This document shows positions 45,052 through 53,315 of a stretch of DNA of 62,429 nt, one piece after another. Positions within the stretch are counted from its first letter, which is position 1. Every line of letters begins with the position of its first letter. The notes beneath the pieces are model-generated. The model had not been told where the DNA came from. It did not search any database and was given only the letters and a program-made list of their open reading frames with translations. Origin of the DNA: Mariniphaga sp. GTDB taxonomy: Bacteria; Bacteroidota; Bacteroidia; Bacteroidales; Prolixibacteraceae. A program made the position numbers and the translations under genes. The stretch is taken from positions 1 through 62,429 of the forward strand of contig JAHYIT010000015.1 of the NCBI GenBank assembly GCA_019429205.1, in the 5' to 3' direction.

Positions 45052-47001
45052 TTAGTTTTTGCTGATTATTGCAGCCCAACCACCGCCTGGCGCCATATCG
45101 ATTTTAATTTTGGAGGATGCACTTACATTTTGTTTTTCCTGTTTAAAATCGGCCGCATGCCGGTCGGCATTTACACCGTCTTTCCAAACCTGTATGGTGT
45201 AATTTCCGGCGGGTAGTAAGCTGAGGTTGAGTTCCAGCGAGCGCGGCGACCAGTCGGTCATGGCGCCCACATACCAGGTTTCGCCCTTGCGGCGGGCCAT
45301 TAAAATGTAGTCGCCCACTTTGGCTTCCAGCACACGGGTTTCGTCCCAAACGGTGGGTACCTCTTTCAAAAATTCCATGGCTTCCGGTTCGCGGTAGTAA
45401 TTGGACGGATTATCGGAAAGCATTTGCAGCGGACTTTCAAACACAACATACATGGCCAATTGATGGCAGCGGGTTCCGGGCGCCATGGGTGCTTCAAAAA
45501 TATCTCTGAAATTTTCCTTGTTGGCGTTCAGCATGGCGCCGGGCGTGTAATCCATAGGGCCGGCAACCATACGAATGAACGGCAGGGTCACATTGAGTTC
45601 CGGATCGGGTAGTTCAGACCATTTGCAATTTTCCATGCCTTTTACGCCCTCGTAGGAAATCACATTCGGATACTTGCGGTCGAGGCCAGCCGGTTTGTAA
45701 GCACCATGGTAATCAACCAGCATTTTCCGTTCGGCACATTCTCTGGCAATTTTTTCATAAAAATTCACCATCCACTGGTCATCGCGCTGCATAAAGTCGA
45801 TTTTAATTCCCTTTACGCCCCAGGTTTCGAACTGGTCGAGCGCTTCGGTGAGTTTGTCGTCCAGCGCTTTCCAAACCACCCAGAGAATCACACCAACACC
45901 TTTATCTTTTCCGTAATCAACAAGTTCCTGCACGTTAATTTCATCCTGTACTTTCATGATGTCTTCCAGGTGGTACCAGCCTTCGTCGAGAATAATATAA
46001 TCGAGGCCGTATTCAGCGGCAAAATCAATGTAATATTTGTAGGTGGCATTGTTCACGCCCGATTTGAAATCCACACCGTAAATATTCAGGGCATTCCACC
46101 AGTCCCAGGCCACTTTCCCGGGTTTAATCCAGTCCGTGTTTTCCAGCACGTTTTCAGGCGCCAGTTTGTAAATCAGTTCCGATTCCACCAGTTGCCGGTC
46201 ATCGTCGGAAATAATTATCGCCCGCCACGGAAAGCTTTTCGGACCTTCAAGTTCGGCAATGTAATCCGCATATTTTACCGGCGCCACATCGCGGTCGGTT
46301 CGTTGTTCTTCTTCCAAAACCACTCCGGCAAATTTGCCTTCGAGCCGGAAAGAATTTTCAGCAGAACCTTTTAAAAACATTCCGGCATAGTCGGTTACCA
46401 AATCCGATTCTGAAATGTAAACTTTCACATTGTTGTTGCAGCTTACCAACAACCCGGTGGATGCAAAACGTTCGGGTGTAATTTCTGAAAGTTTGACATC
46501 CAAATAAGAACGTTCCTGGTGCGAAAACATGCTTTCCTCTTCCGGAAACCAAATTTTCAGGTCGGTTGGAAACGTAAAGGTGGCCTGCTCATTCATCACT
46601 TTCAGCGGGCCTTTGGCGGTTACTTCCCAGCGGTAAGCAACACCTTCGTCGTAGGCCCTGAAATGCAGGTTGTAATCTTTAAACGAAAGGGTTAACTGAT
46701 TGTACACATCCGGAATACGGGCATTTTTGCGGGCCACCACCGGAATGATTTCTTCGTTAACCGAAATTGTTTTGTCCCTGCGAACTTTGGTATTTTTCCC
46801 CAAAACTTCGTTTTCAAGCGTCAGTGAAATGGGCGAGGCGGCAATAATTTCTTTATCGCCCAGAAAAACAGAGTAGCGAACATCTTCATTTACGGTCACT
46901 TTAACCGTTAATCTTTCTGAAGGGGATTTAACGGAATAATCCTTTGCATTTAACTGATTCATAAAAAGAACGGATAGGAACAAAAGTGCATATTTTTTCA
47001 T
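45052..47001 (-). CDS. GH97 glycoside hydrolase, retaining-type active site
   Basis: This is a 649-residue exported enzyme with a signal peptide (YALLFLSVLFMNQLNAKD), a beta-super-sandwich N-terminal domain, a TIM barrel from about residue 280 and a C-terminal sandwich. Two GH97 groups are known: inverting alpha-glucosidases such as SusB and retaining alpha-galactosidases. Here strand 4 reads IKIDFMQRDDQ with D402, the retaining nucleophile, while SusB has a glycine there. VDYHGAYKP lacks the SusB base Glu. E451 in SYEGVKG is the likely acid/base. An alpha-galactosidase or another retaining activity is therefore more likely than a starch enzyme, despite the starch locus. MKKYALL (47001) is the start. 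The gene trails the amylase by 82 bases. Confidence 0.88.
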   Translation of the reverse strand: MKKYALLFLSVLFMNQLNAKDYSVKSPSERLTVKVTVNEDVRYSVFLGDKEIIAASPISLTLENEVLGKNTKVRRDKTISVNEEIIPVVARKNARIPDVYNQLTLSFKDYNLHFRAYDEGVAYRWEVTAKGPLKVMNEQATFTFPTDLKIWFPEEESMFSHQERSYLDVKLSEITPERFASTGLLVSCNNNVKVYISESDLVTDYAGMFLKGSAENSFRLEGKFAGVVLEEEQRTDRDVAPVKYADYIAELEGPKSFPWRAIIISDDDRQLVESELIYKLAPENVLENTDWIKPGKVAWDWWNALNIYGVDFKSGVNNATYKYYIDFAAEYGLDYIILDEGWYHLEDIMKVQDEINVQELVDYGKDKGVGVILWVVWKALDDKLTEALDQFETWGVKGIKIDFMQRDDQWMVNFYEKIARECAERKMLVDYHGAYKPAGLDRKYPNVISYEGVKGMENCKWSELPDPELNVTLPFIRMVAGPMDYTPGAMLNANKENFRDIFEAPMAPGTRCHQLAMYVVFESPLQMLSDNPSNYYREPEAMEFLKEVPTVWDETRVLEAKVGDYILMARRKGETWYVGAMTDWSPRSLELNLSLLPAGNYTIQVWKDGVNADRHAADFKQEKQNVSASSKIKIDMAPGGGWAAIISKN

Positions 47002-47050
47002 GATAATTTGTTTTTGGTTTATGGATTGCAAGTTAAGAAGAAATATGGAA

Positions 47051-47085
47051 AAAGGATAGCATCGCCCGAAGCGATGCCATCCTTT
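47051..47085 (-). terminator. Terminator-like hairpin after the amylase gene
   Basis: AAAGGATAGCATCGC pairs with GCGATGCCATCCTTT (one mismatch) across five bases. On the minus strand a short T run follows. It overlaps the amylase stop codon and separates it from the GH97 gene. Confidence 0.7.
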
Positions 47086-49837
47086 ATTTTACCATCAGTT
47101 TTTTTGTTGTTCGGTTATTCTCCTGAAAAATATGTACAAAATAAATTCCGGGGGTATAATCTCCGGTTGAAATTTTTATTTGATTTTCTGATAAAACATC
47201 CAGTTGCTTCATCAAAGTGCCGGCAACCGAACAGATTTCAATTTTTGAAATGGGTTTTTCAGAAGCGATTGTTACCTCAACGGTTGCCGGATTTGGATAC
47301 ATGTGAATTTCGTCCTCAGCAGAACCAAATTCCATAATCTCGGTAACCACCTGTGTTTTTGCCAGCTTGCGGGTGGAATAAAGCCTGTATTCGCCGGGCT
47401 GCATGGAAAAACTTTTTGCCGCTGTTTCCACCTCAATGGAATCCTGTGTAAAAAATTCGAACCATTTTCCGGTTTCAGGAAAAGTAACATTTCCAGTGGT
47501 GGAAGTGGTGCCAAAATTCCCAACGGCAAACACATGGTTTCCGCTGTGGCTCAACCGGTACCAGCGCACCTGACCGCTCAGGTTGTAATCGAAACTTTCG
47601 GGCGTAAATTCTTCGTAAGTCTGTTTCAGATAATTCAGTTGCGCCATCACCTGAAACAAATCGGTCCGGTTTGAATTGTCGAGGTATTCCCATCGGGGCG
47701 GTTTTTCAGAAAGCCGTCCGCCAAAATCATTGATGGAAACATCGTAACCGCGTTCGCCAAACTGCCAAATCATTTTGGGGCCGGGCAACGGCAGCAGAAA
47801 CACCGAATTCAACTCAACTCTTTTTAATGCTGTAGGCAGTTGCCTGATGTTGTAATCGCCTTCAATAAAACCGGATTGAAGCAGACTAACCATAATCCGT
47901 TCCTCGTCATGACTCTCAGCATAGGTAATCAGATTGGGTTCATTCCAGCCACGGTGGTCGTAAACACCCGCACTTAAATCGGAAACTCCGGTGTTGCCGC
48001 GAGCTGCTTCGCGGTATTGCCCATGCAAAATTCCCCACATCAAAATACCATAGTCGGCCAGTTCCTTTTCTTCGGGATTATCGGAAAGGTGCTCAAAAAT
48101 AACCAGAGCGTCTTCTTTTCGCTTCCGGATTTCATCGGCCATACGTTTCAGGTTGGCAATTCGGGCGGCATCGTATTCACTGCCCCAGCTGTTTTCGTCG
48201 TATGGGGAATTGGAAAATCCTTTGGTAAAATCGAACCGGAAACCGTCCACTTTATATTCGGTCATCCAGAAACTGTTCACACTGTCCACCAGCTCTTTTA
48301 CCACATCGGCTTCGTGGTTAAAATCGTATCCCCAGCGCAAATTTGGGTTTTCAAAGTTCGATTCCACATTGTACCACGGATTTTCAGGCGTAATGGTCCA
48401 GTTATCCATGTACATCTGCACCAACGGACTTTGCCCGTAACTGTGGTTCAGCACCATATCGAGAACCACCGCAATGCCGCGTTTGTGGCACTCGTCGATG
48501 AGTTTTTTCAATTCGTTGCGCGGACCGTAATATTTGTCGGGGGCAAAATAAAACGAAGGGTTGTAACCCCAGCTGCTGTTGCCTTCAAACTCGTTAACGG
48601 GCATCAGTTCCAGTACATTGATGTTCAAATCCTCCAGGTAATCCAGCTTTTCACGAACGGCTTTAAAGGTGTGCTCTTCGGTAAAATCGCGGATGAGCAG
48701 TTCGTAAATCACCAGTTTTTCCTTATCCGGAATTTGAAAATCGGTTACTTCCCACTGGTATTCTTCCTGTCCGGGGTGCAGCACCGCAACAATTCCATCG
48801 GTTTTTCCTTCGGGATATTCAAGAAGTCCGGGATACGTTTCTTCTTTGATGTAATGGTCGTTCCAGGGGTCGAGGATTTTTTCAGCGTAAGGATCGGCTA
48901 TGCGAATTTCGCCATCGATAAAATACTGAAAGGCGTATTCCTTATCCTTTTCAAGTCCGGGAATTTCGAGCCAGAAATGGTCCCCGTCTTTTTTCATCTG
49001 GAATTCGTTTTGGGGTTCCCAGTTGTTAAAATCGCCCAAAACGAATACAAATTCTTTAAAGGGCGCATACAATACCAGTGCGGCAGAATTGTCCGAGGGG
49101 TAATTGATTCCTTTCCGGTAAGCTTCCGGCAGTGTTTCTTCGGTTACATCTTCGCGAACAAAAACCTGTACTGAATCCCTTTTTGTTTCCTCGCCGGCTG
49201 TGGCTTCGGCAATCAGCCAGTACAAATTGCTTTCAGAAAAAGAATGGGAGGTTGAAATGGTTTTTCCTGAATTTTGAGAAAGAATTGTTTCGTTCAGGTA
49301 CAGTCTCAGGTCTGAATCCATGGATGACTGTGCTGAAATGTTTACCGGCTGGTTTTTTGGCAGAATGGAACCGCGGGCTGGTTCGGTAATTTCAACCACC
49401 AAGCCTTCCTCGTAAACAGTCACAAACAGGTCGTTGGTTTGCTGCGACTGGTCTGCAGACCGAAAAACAAACGACATGTTAATCACTTTTTCACCGCTGG
49501 CTACCGAATAAAAAGTATTAATATCAGGCGTAATTTCCAGTTCGTAAATCCCGTTTCCTTTGTTGGTAAGTTTTGGCTGAAGTTCGTTTTTTCCCCAACT
49601 GTCGCCACCGCCCACAATATTTTGCCAGTCGCCTTTCCCCTCAATACCAACCCCGGTGTGGGCATACAAATCGCCGGTAAAATAGCCCAACCGAGTCTCT
49701 TCAGACGAATTGAATGTGATGGTTACTTTTTGTGCGGCTACCGGCAAAGCAGGCTCAGTGGTTATTTGAGCTTTCAAAAACAAAGGAACCATCAACACCA
49801 AAACCAAAAAAACAACTTTCAGCTTATTCATAATCAT
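47084..49837 (-). CDS. Secreted GH13 alpha-amylase with T9SS sorting domain
   Basis: This is a 917-residue secreted enzyme with a signal peptide (VVFLVLVLMVPLFLKAQ), two N-terminal beta domains, a CBM48-like module near residues 240-340 (FVLGDFNNWEPQNEFQMKKD) and a GH13 barrel. The catalytic triad is D536 (FRFDFTKG), E582 (VIFEHLSD) and D644 (ESHDEE), with DMVLNHSYGQS earlier. The last 75 residues (MYPNPATVEVTIAS, GIYFVHIFQENNRTTKKLMV) form a type A T9SS tail, so the enzyme leaves the cell or is anchored to the surface. It should cut internal alpha-1,4 bonds of starch-like glucans. ATG 49831 is an alternative start. Confidence 0.93.
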   Translation of the reverse strand: MIMNKLKVVFLVLVLMVPLFLKAQITTEPALPVAAQKVTITFNSSEETRLGYFTGDLYAHTGVGIEGKGDWQNIVGGGDSWGKNELQPKLTNKGNGIYELEITPDINTFYSVASGEKVINMSFVFRSADQSQQTNDLFVTVYEEGLVVEITEPARGSILPKNQPVNISAQSSMDSDLRLYLNETILSQNSGKTISTSHSFSESNLYWLIAEATAGEETKRDSVQVFVREDVTEETLPEAYRKGINYPSDNSAALVLYAPFKEFVFVLGDFNNWEPQNEFQMKKDGDHFWLEIPGLEKDKEYAFQYFIDGEIRIADPYAEKILDPWNDHYIKEETYPGLLEYPEGKTDGIVAVLHPGQEEYQWEVTDFQIPDKEKLVIYELLIRDFTEEHTFKAVREKLDYLEDLNINVLELMPVNEFEGNSSWGYNPSFYFAPDKYYGPRNELKKLIDECHKRGIAVVLDMVLNHSYGQSPLVQMYMDNWTITPENPWYNVESNFENPNLRWGYDFNHEADVVKELVDSVNSFWMTEYKVDGFRFDFTKGFSNSPYDENSWGSEYDAARIANLKRMADEIRKRKEDALVIFEHLSDNPEEKELADYGILMWGILHGQYREAARGNTGVSDLSAGVYDHRGWNEPNLITYAESHDEERIMVSLLQSGFIEGDYNIRQLPTALKRVELNSVFLLPLPGPKMIWQFGERGYDVSINDFGGRLSEKPPRWEYLDNSNRTDLFQVMAQLNYLKQTYEEFTPESFDYNLSGQVRWYRLSHSGNHVFAVGNFGTTSTTGNVTFPETGKWFEFFTQDSIEVETAAKSFSMQPGEYRLYSTRKLAKTQVVTEIMEFGSAEDEIHMYPNPATVEVTIASEKPISKIEICSVAGTLMKQLDVLSENQIKISTGDYTPGIYFVHIFQENNRTTKKLMVK

Positions 49838-49855
49838 TTACTTTTCTTTTTAACA

Positions 49856-49891
49856 AAAAGAGCCACCAGAAAGGTTTCCGATGGCTCTTTT
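49856..49891 (-). terminator. Rho-independent terminator after susE
   Basis: AAAAGAGCCA pairs with TGGCTCTTTT across a 16-base loop, with five T on the minus strand. It separates susC-susD-susE from the amylase gene, which therefore may rely on read-through or on its own promoter. Confidence 0.75.
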
Positions 49892-49949
49892 CAGGTAAAA
49901 TAACATTTAATCTTCTTCCTGAACTAATGTTACTAAGGAAGCAGACCAA

Positions 49950-51047
49950 TTATTCACTAATTTCTATCGTGTTGGTTCTCAAATTAACAACTACGTGATA
50001 GGTTCCCGAAGGTTTCAGGAATTCCCAATTCGGGTCGTCGTGTCCTTCCATCACATCAATGTAATCGGTGTCGTAATTCACCACCACATCATAACCGTAG
50101 CTGGTCGGACCCCAGTCTTTCTGGGCGAACAGTCTGAATGCACCTCCCTGGATAAATGTAACATCACCTTCCCACAATTTGTAGCTCTTATATTGCAGAG
50201 CGGTAACCGGTTCGTCCCAGTTCCAGCCGTGTGTTGCATCGCCGGTAAGGTACATCCCCGGTTCATTCACTGCAGCCATTTCAATAGTTCCGGTTTCGGT
50301 ATTCACCTTAATTTCATACCATCCGGCGGTTCCAATGAAGTTGAAGTTTGGGTCATCGTCACCAGTTGCCGGTTCGAGTAAATCTTCAGGATAGCTGGTA
50401 AACTTATCGTACCCCCCCAGTGAAGCACTCCATTCGGGCTGGCTGAAAAAGCGGAAGTTCGCACCGTTTGAAGCATCGAACCTCCAGACGGTAATGTACT
50501 GAAATGGTTCGCCGGTGGAAACCACTTCCACGGCTTTGCTGGTATCCCAACCACCAACGCTGGCGCCAATCATATAAATGGGCGGGAACGATGCAGCGTA
50601 AAGTGTTACGGTCATATTTACCGGTTGCGAATACAACGAATATTTCGGATTAACCGTGGCTTCCACCCGGAATTCAATTGCGGTGGGTTCATTTGGAGGT
50701 AATCCTTTCGTCATCAACCTTTCATTTAAGGTTGCATGGGTAATGCTCACCGAAAGCTCTGACGTTGATGCCAGTTGAGTTGCACTGGCAAAATTATTGC
50801 CGGCAACATCCACCTGCAGGTTGTAAACCGTTGCACTGGGGAAGCCAAAATCGGCTTCACTCCATGTAAAAGTTATCGATTGTTCAGAAGCATTCACCCG
50901 CTGGAATACGACCTGGGTTCCTGAGGCCGGCTGGCTTAATGCAGGTGCATCACCCGGTATAATCACCGGTTCTCTTTCCATATCTTCGCAGGCAAACAGC
51001 AGCGAAGCAGCCAGGAAAATAATCAGTATATGATGTATTTTTTTCAT
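49950..51047 (-). CDS. SusE-like outer-membrane starch-binding lipoprotein
   Basis: This is a 365-residue lipoprotein (IIFLAASLLFACEDMEREP, C20) with an N-terminal SusE domain (ITFTWSEADFGFPSATVYNL) and two carbohydrate-binding modules of the SusE/SusF kind: YMIGASVGGWDTSKAVEVVS to about residue 275, and MYLTGDATHGWNWDEPVTAL to the end. Conserved tryptophans provide aromatic platforms for glucan. It should work with SusC and SusD at the cell surface to hold alpha-glucan. Third gene of the sus operon, 27 bases after susD. Confidence 0.87.
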   Translation of the reverse strand: MKKIHHILIIFLAASLLFACEDMEREPVIIPGDAPALSQPASGTQVVFQRVNASEQSITFTWSEADFGFPSATVYNLQVDVAGNNFASATQLASTSELSVSITHATLNERLMTKGLPPNEPTAIEFRVEATVNPKYSLYSQPVNMTVTLYAASFPPIYMIGASVGGWDTSKAVEVVSTGEPFQYITVWRFDASNGANFRFFSQPEWSASLGGYDKFTSYPEDLLEPATGDDDPNFNFIGTAGWYEIKVNTETGTIEMAAVNEPGMYLTGDATHGWNWDEPVTALQYKSYKLWEGDVTFIQGGAFRLFAQKDWGPTSYGYDVVVNYDTDYIDVMEGHDDPNWEFLKPSGTYHVVVNLRTNTIEISE

Positions 51048-51074
51048 CTCTGTCTTTTTTTAGAATTAAAATTT

Positions 51075-53297
51075 TTAATACCCCTGATTCTGTGTCAGAT
51101 TCGGATTTGCAATCACATCGGCAGCCGGTATCGGGAAAATATCGAATTTGGCATCGATTGATCTTCCGTCTTTCACAGCACCTTTCCACTCCCAGAGGTA
51201 ATCACCGCCGCTGAATTTTCCAAAGCGGATGAGGTCTGTTCTGCGGTGAGCTTCCCAGTAAAGTTCGCGGGCACGCTCATCGAGTATAAAGTCAAGAGTC
51301 AGATCGCCGGTGCTGATATTTCCGCCGGTATCTCCATAAGCCCTTTCGCGTATCTGGTTCACATAGTTGAGTGCCGTTGCAGCATCGCCACCAGAGCCAC
51401 CGCGCAGAACTGCTTCGGCATACATCAGGTAAACATCCCCCAAACGGAACAACGGGAAGTCTGTGTCCACAAAATCAACAGCTGAACCGGGTTGCCCGGT
51501 TGAAGTTACGTTTTTCCATTTCTTAACGGCATAACCGTTGGTAAATTCAAACATGCTTTCAATTTCCAGCGTTTGCCCGTCGGTATGGAACATGGCACGT
51601 TCGTCAGAGCTGAATTTTTCAACAGAATACGTATAATCGGGAATGGCGAGGTAAAGCTGAATCAGGTATTTCCCCGGTTCATCCACGGTAATATTTGCAC
51701 CGTCGTATTCCAGTGATCCATCTGCGTCATTGTCGCCCATATTGATGTCCCAGGCATCGTTTGCACGGAATTTAAAACTGCCGGTTCCCAGTTCAGCCAC
51801 TACACTCCATACTTTGGTTTCAGGGTCGAACTCCATGGGTGTGCTGTTGTCCCAACTCCCGGGGGTGGCGTCTCCAATCAGGCCCCAGTCGGTTTTTACT
51901 GCTGTGTAGCTGAAGTTGTTCAGATTCACATTGATTTTGTACATCCCTGCTTCAGGAGCAATCAGGTTGGCGCCGTTTTGTTCCAGTGTGCCGTCGCTGT
52001 TGTCATCGCCCCAGTTTAAGTCCCAGTTTGGACCAGCGGTAAATTTGTATTCTGAATTACCTTCTGCAAAATAAATATATCCTTCGTAATTGTCATCAGC
52101 ATTTTTCGATGCCAGTGTGGGTGCTGAATCAGGCGACCAGTTTCCTGCACTGTAACCACTTGCTTCCTGGTAACCGCCCGGCACATATATCACCGGATAG
52201 TCGGCAGCGCTTTTTAACGGAATCCTGGCGTTTTTCAACGTTTCCAGGTTCAGGAATTTTCCCACAAACTCTTTGGTAACACGGGTTCCGCCCCAGCCAC
52301 CGTCAACACCAAATTCTGCCGGGTCCATGCTTCCGCCAAGACCAGCTTTAATAATGAAGGTAACTCCACCATACGTTTTAATCCGGTTTCCATCCTGGAT
52401 GATGGGGAATATGATTTCGTTGGAATTGTGGTTATCGGCCAGGAACAGATGCTGGTACTCGGGTTCAAGCGAATAACCGGCATTCAGAATTTTGTTACAG
52501 TAAGTTAAACACTCTGTATATTTTGCCTGGTTAACGTAAACTTCAGCGTTCAAATACAATTTGGCCAGCAACGTCCAGACGGCAGCCTGGTCGGCGCGGC
52601 CATATTCAATCTGACCGGGAGCAGAAAGCTGCGATTCAATGTCGAGCAATTCCGATTCAATGTAGTTAAACAGGTCGGCACGTGAAATCTGTTCCGGGAA
52701 AAATGAGCCAACTGCGTCTTCTTCAGTTACAAAGGGAACATTTCCAAACATGTCGATGGCATGCCAGTAACTAAGCGCACGCAGGAAGCGGGCCTCTTTG
52801 CGATACAGTTCAATATCGGTACGATACGAACCGTCAACTCCGCGTTCATCCAGTTTTTGGGGAGTAGTTTCGCGAATGAACTCGTTGGTGAGTGCAATCT
52901 GATAAAATACGCGGTAATACATATTGGAAATGAATTCGTTGTTCGAACTCCAGTTCATTTCCTGATAGTCGCGCAGGTTGCCGTCGTTCCAGGCAATAAC
53001 TGCTTCATCGGTTGGCAATTCCTGTGCATACCAGTAGGCACGCAGGTACTGTCCAAAACCTTCATCGAGGCCGCTCAGGTCGTTCATTCCGGCAGGGCCT
53101 TCCTGTCCGCTCACTGCTAAACCGGCATACAGCTTGGCCAGTACGCCTTTGTAATTTTCCGGATTGGAATAGACATTTTCAGCAGTAACCACATCTTTGT
53201 CGAGCGGTGTAGTGTCCAAATCGTTAATGCACGACGAAAAAGCCACGAGAACTACCAGTCCAACCGCAATAAATATGTTATAAATTTTCGTTTTCAT
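51075..53297 (-). CDS. SusD-like lipoprotein with two inserted SusE/F-type modules
   Basis: This is a 740-residue surface lipoprotein (VGLVVLVAFSSCINDLDTTP). The four-TPR SusD frame is present at both ends (EARFLRALSYWHAIDMFGNV near the front; YLMYAEAVLRGGSGGDAATA and ERARELYWEAHRRTDLIRFG near the end). Ordinary SusD proteins have about 500-600 residues. Residues about 392-560 are an insertion of two similar units, each an aspartate-rich turn and a short sandwich: NWDLNWGDDNSDGTLEQNGA and AWDINMGDNDADGSLEYDGA. These match SusE/SusF carbohydrate-binding modules. The insertion would put extra glucan-binding sites on the SusC lid. Second gene of the operon, 18 bases after susC. Confidence 0.9.
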   Translation of the reverse strand: MKTKIYNIFIAVGLVVLVAFSSCINDLDTTPLDKDVVTAENVYSNPENYKGVLAKLYAGLAVSGQEGPAGMNDLSGLDEGFGQYLRAYWYAQELPTDEAVIAWNDGNLRDYQEMNWSSNNEFISNMYYRVFYQIALTNEFIRETTPQKLDERGVDGSYRTDIELYRKEARFLRALSYWHAIDMFGNVPFVTEEDAVGSFFPEQISRADLFNYIESELLDIESQLSAPGQIEYGRADQAAVWTLLAKLYLNAEVYVNQAKYTECLTYCNKILNAGYSLEPEYQHLFLADNHNSNEIIFPIIQDGNRIKTYGGVTFIIKAGLGGSMDPAEFGVDGGWGGTRVTKEFVGKFLNLETLKNARIPLKSAADYPVIYVPGGYQEASGYSAGNWSPDSAPTLASKNADDNYEGYIYFAEGNSEYKFTAGPNWDLNWGDDNSDGTLEQNGANLIAPEAGMYKINVNLNNFSYTAVKTDWGLIGDATPGSWDNSTPMEFDPETKVWSVVAELGTGSFKFRANDAWDINMGDNDADGSLEYDGANITVDEPGKYLIQLYLAIPDYTYSVEKFSSDERAMFHTDGQTLEIESMFEFTNGYAVKKWKNVTSTGQPGSAVDFVDTDFPLFRLGDVYLMYAEAVLRGGSGGDAATALNYVNQIRERAYGDTGGNISTGDLTLDFILDERARELYWEAHRRTDLIRFGKFSGGDYLWEWKGAVKDGRSIDAKFDIFPIPAADVIANPNLTQNQGY

Positions 53298-53315
53298 TAT
53301 TTTGTTCTTTTACGG

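Noticed and set aside
45706-46374. Open frame opposite the GH97 gene
   Set aside because: It lies inside a clear GH97 catalytic domain on the other strand and has no family features.
45052-47001. Naming the GH97 gene susB
   Set aside because: The active-site residues are of the retaining group, not of the inverting SusB group.
48017-49174. A long (385-codon) open frame on the + strand opposite the amylase gene
   Set aside because: It is antisense to a GH13 gene with all catalytic motifs, has a phenylalanine/isoleucine-rich composition typical of shadows, and shows no recognisable domain.
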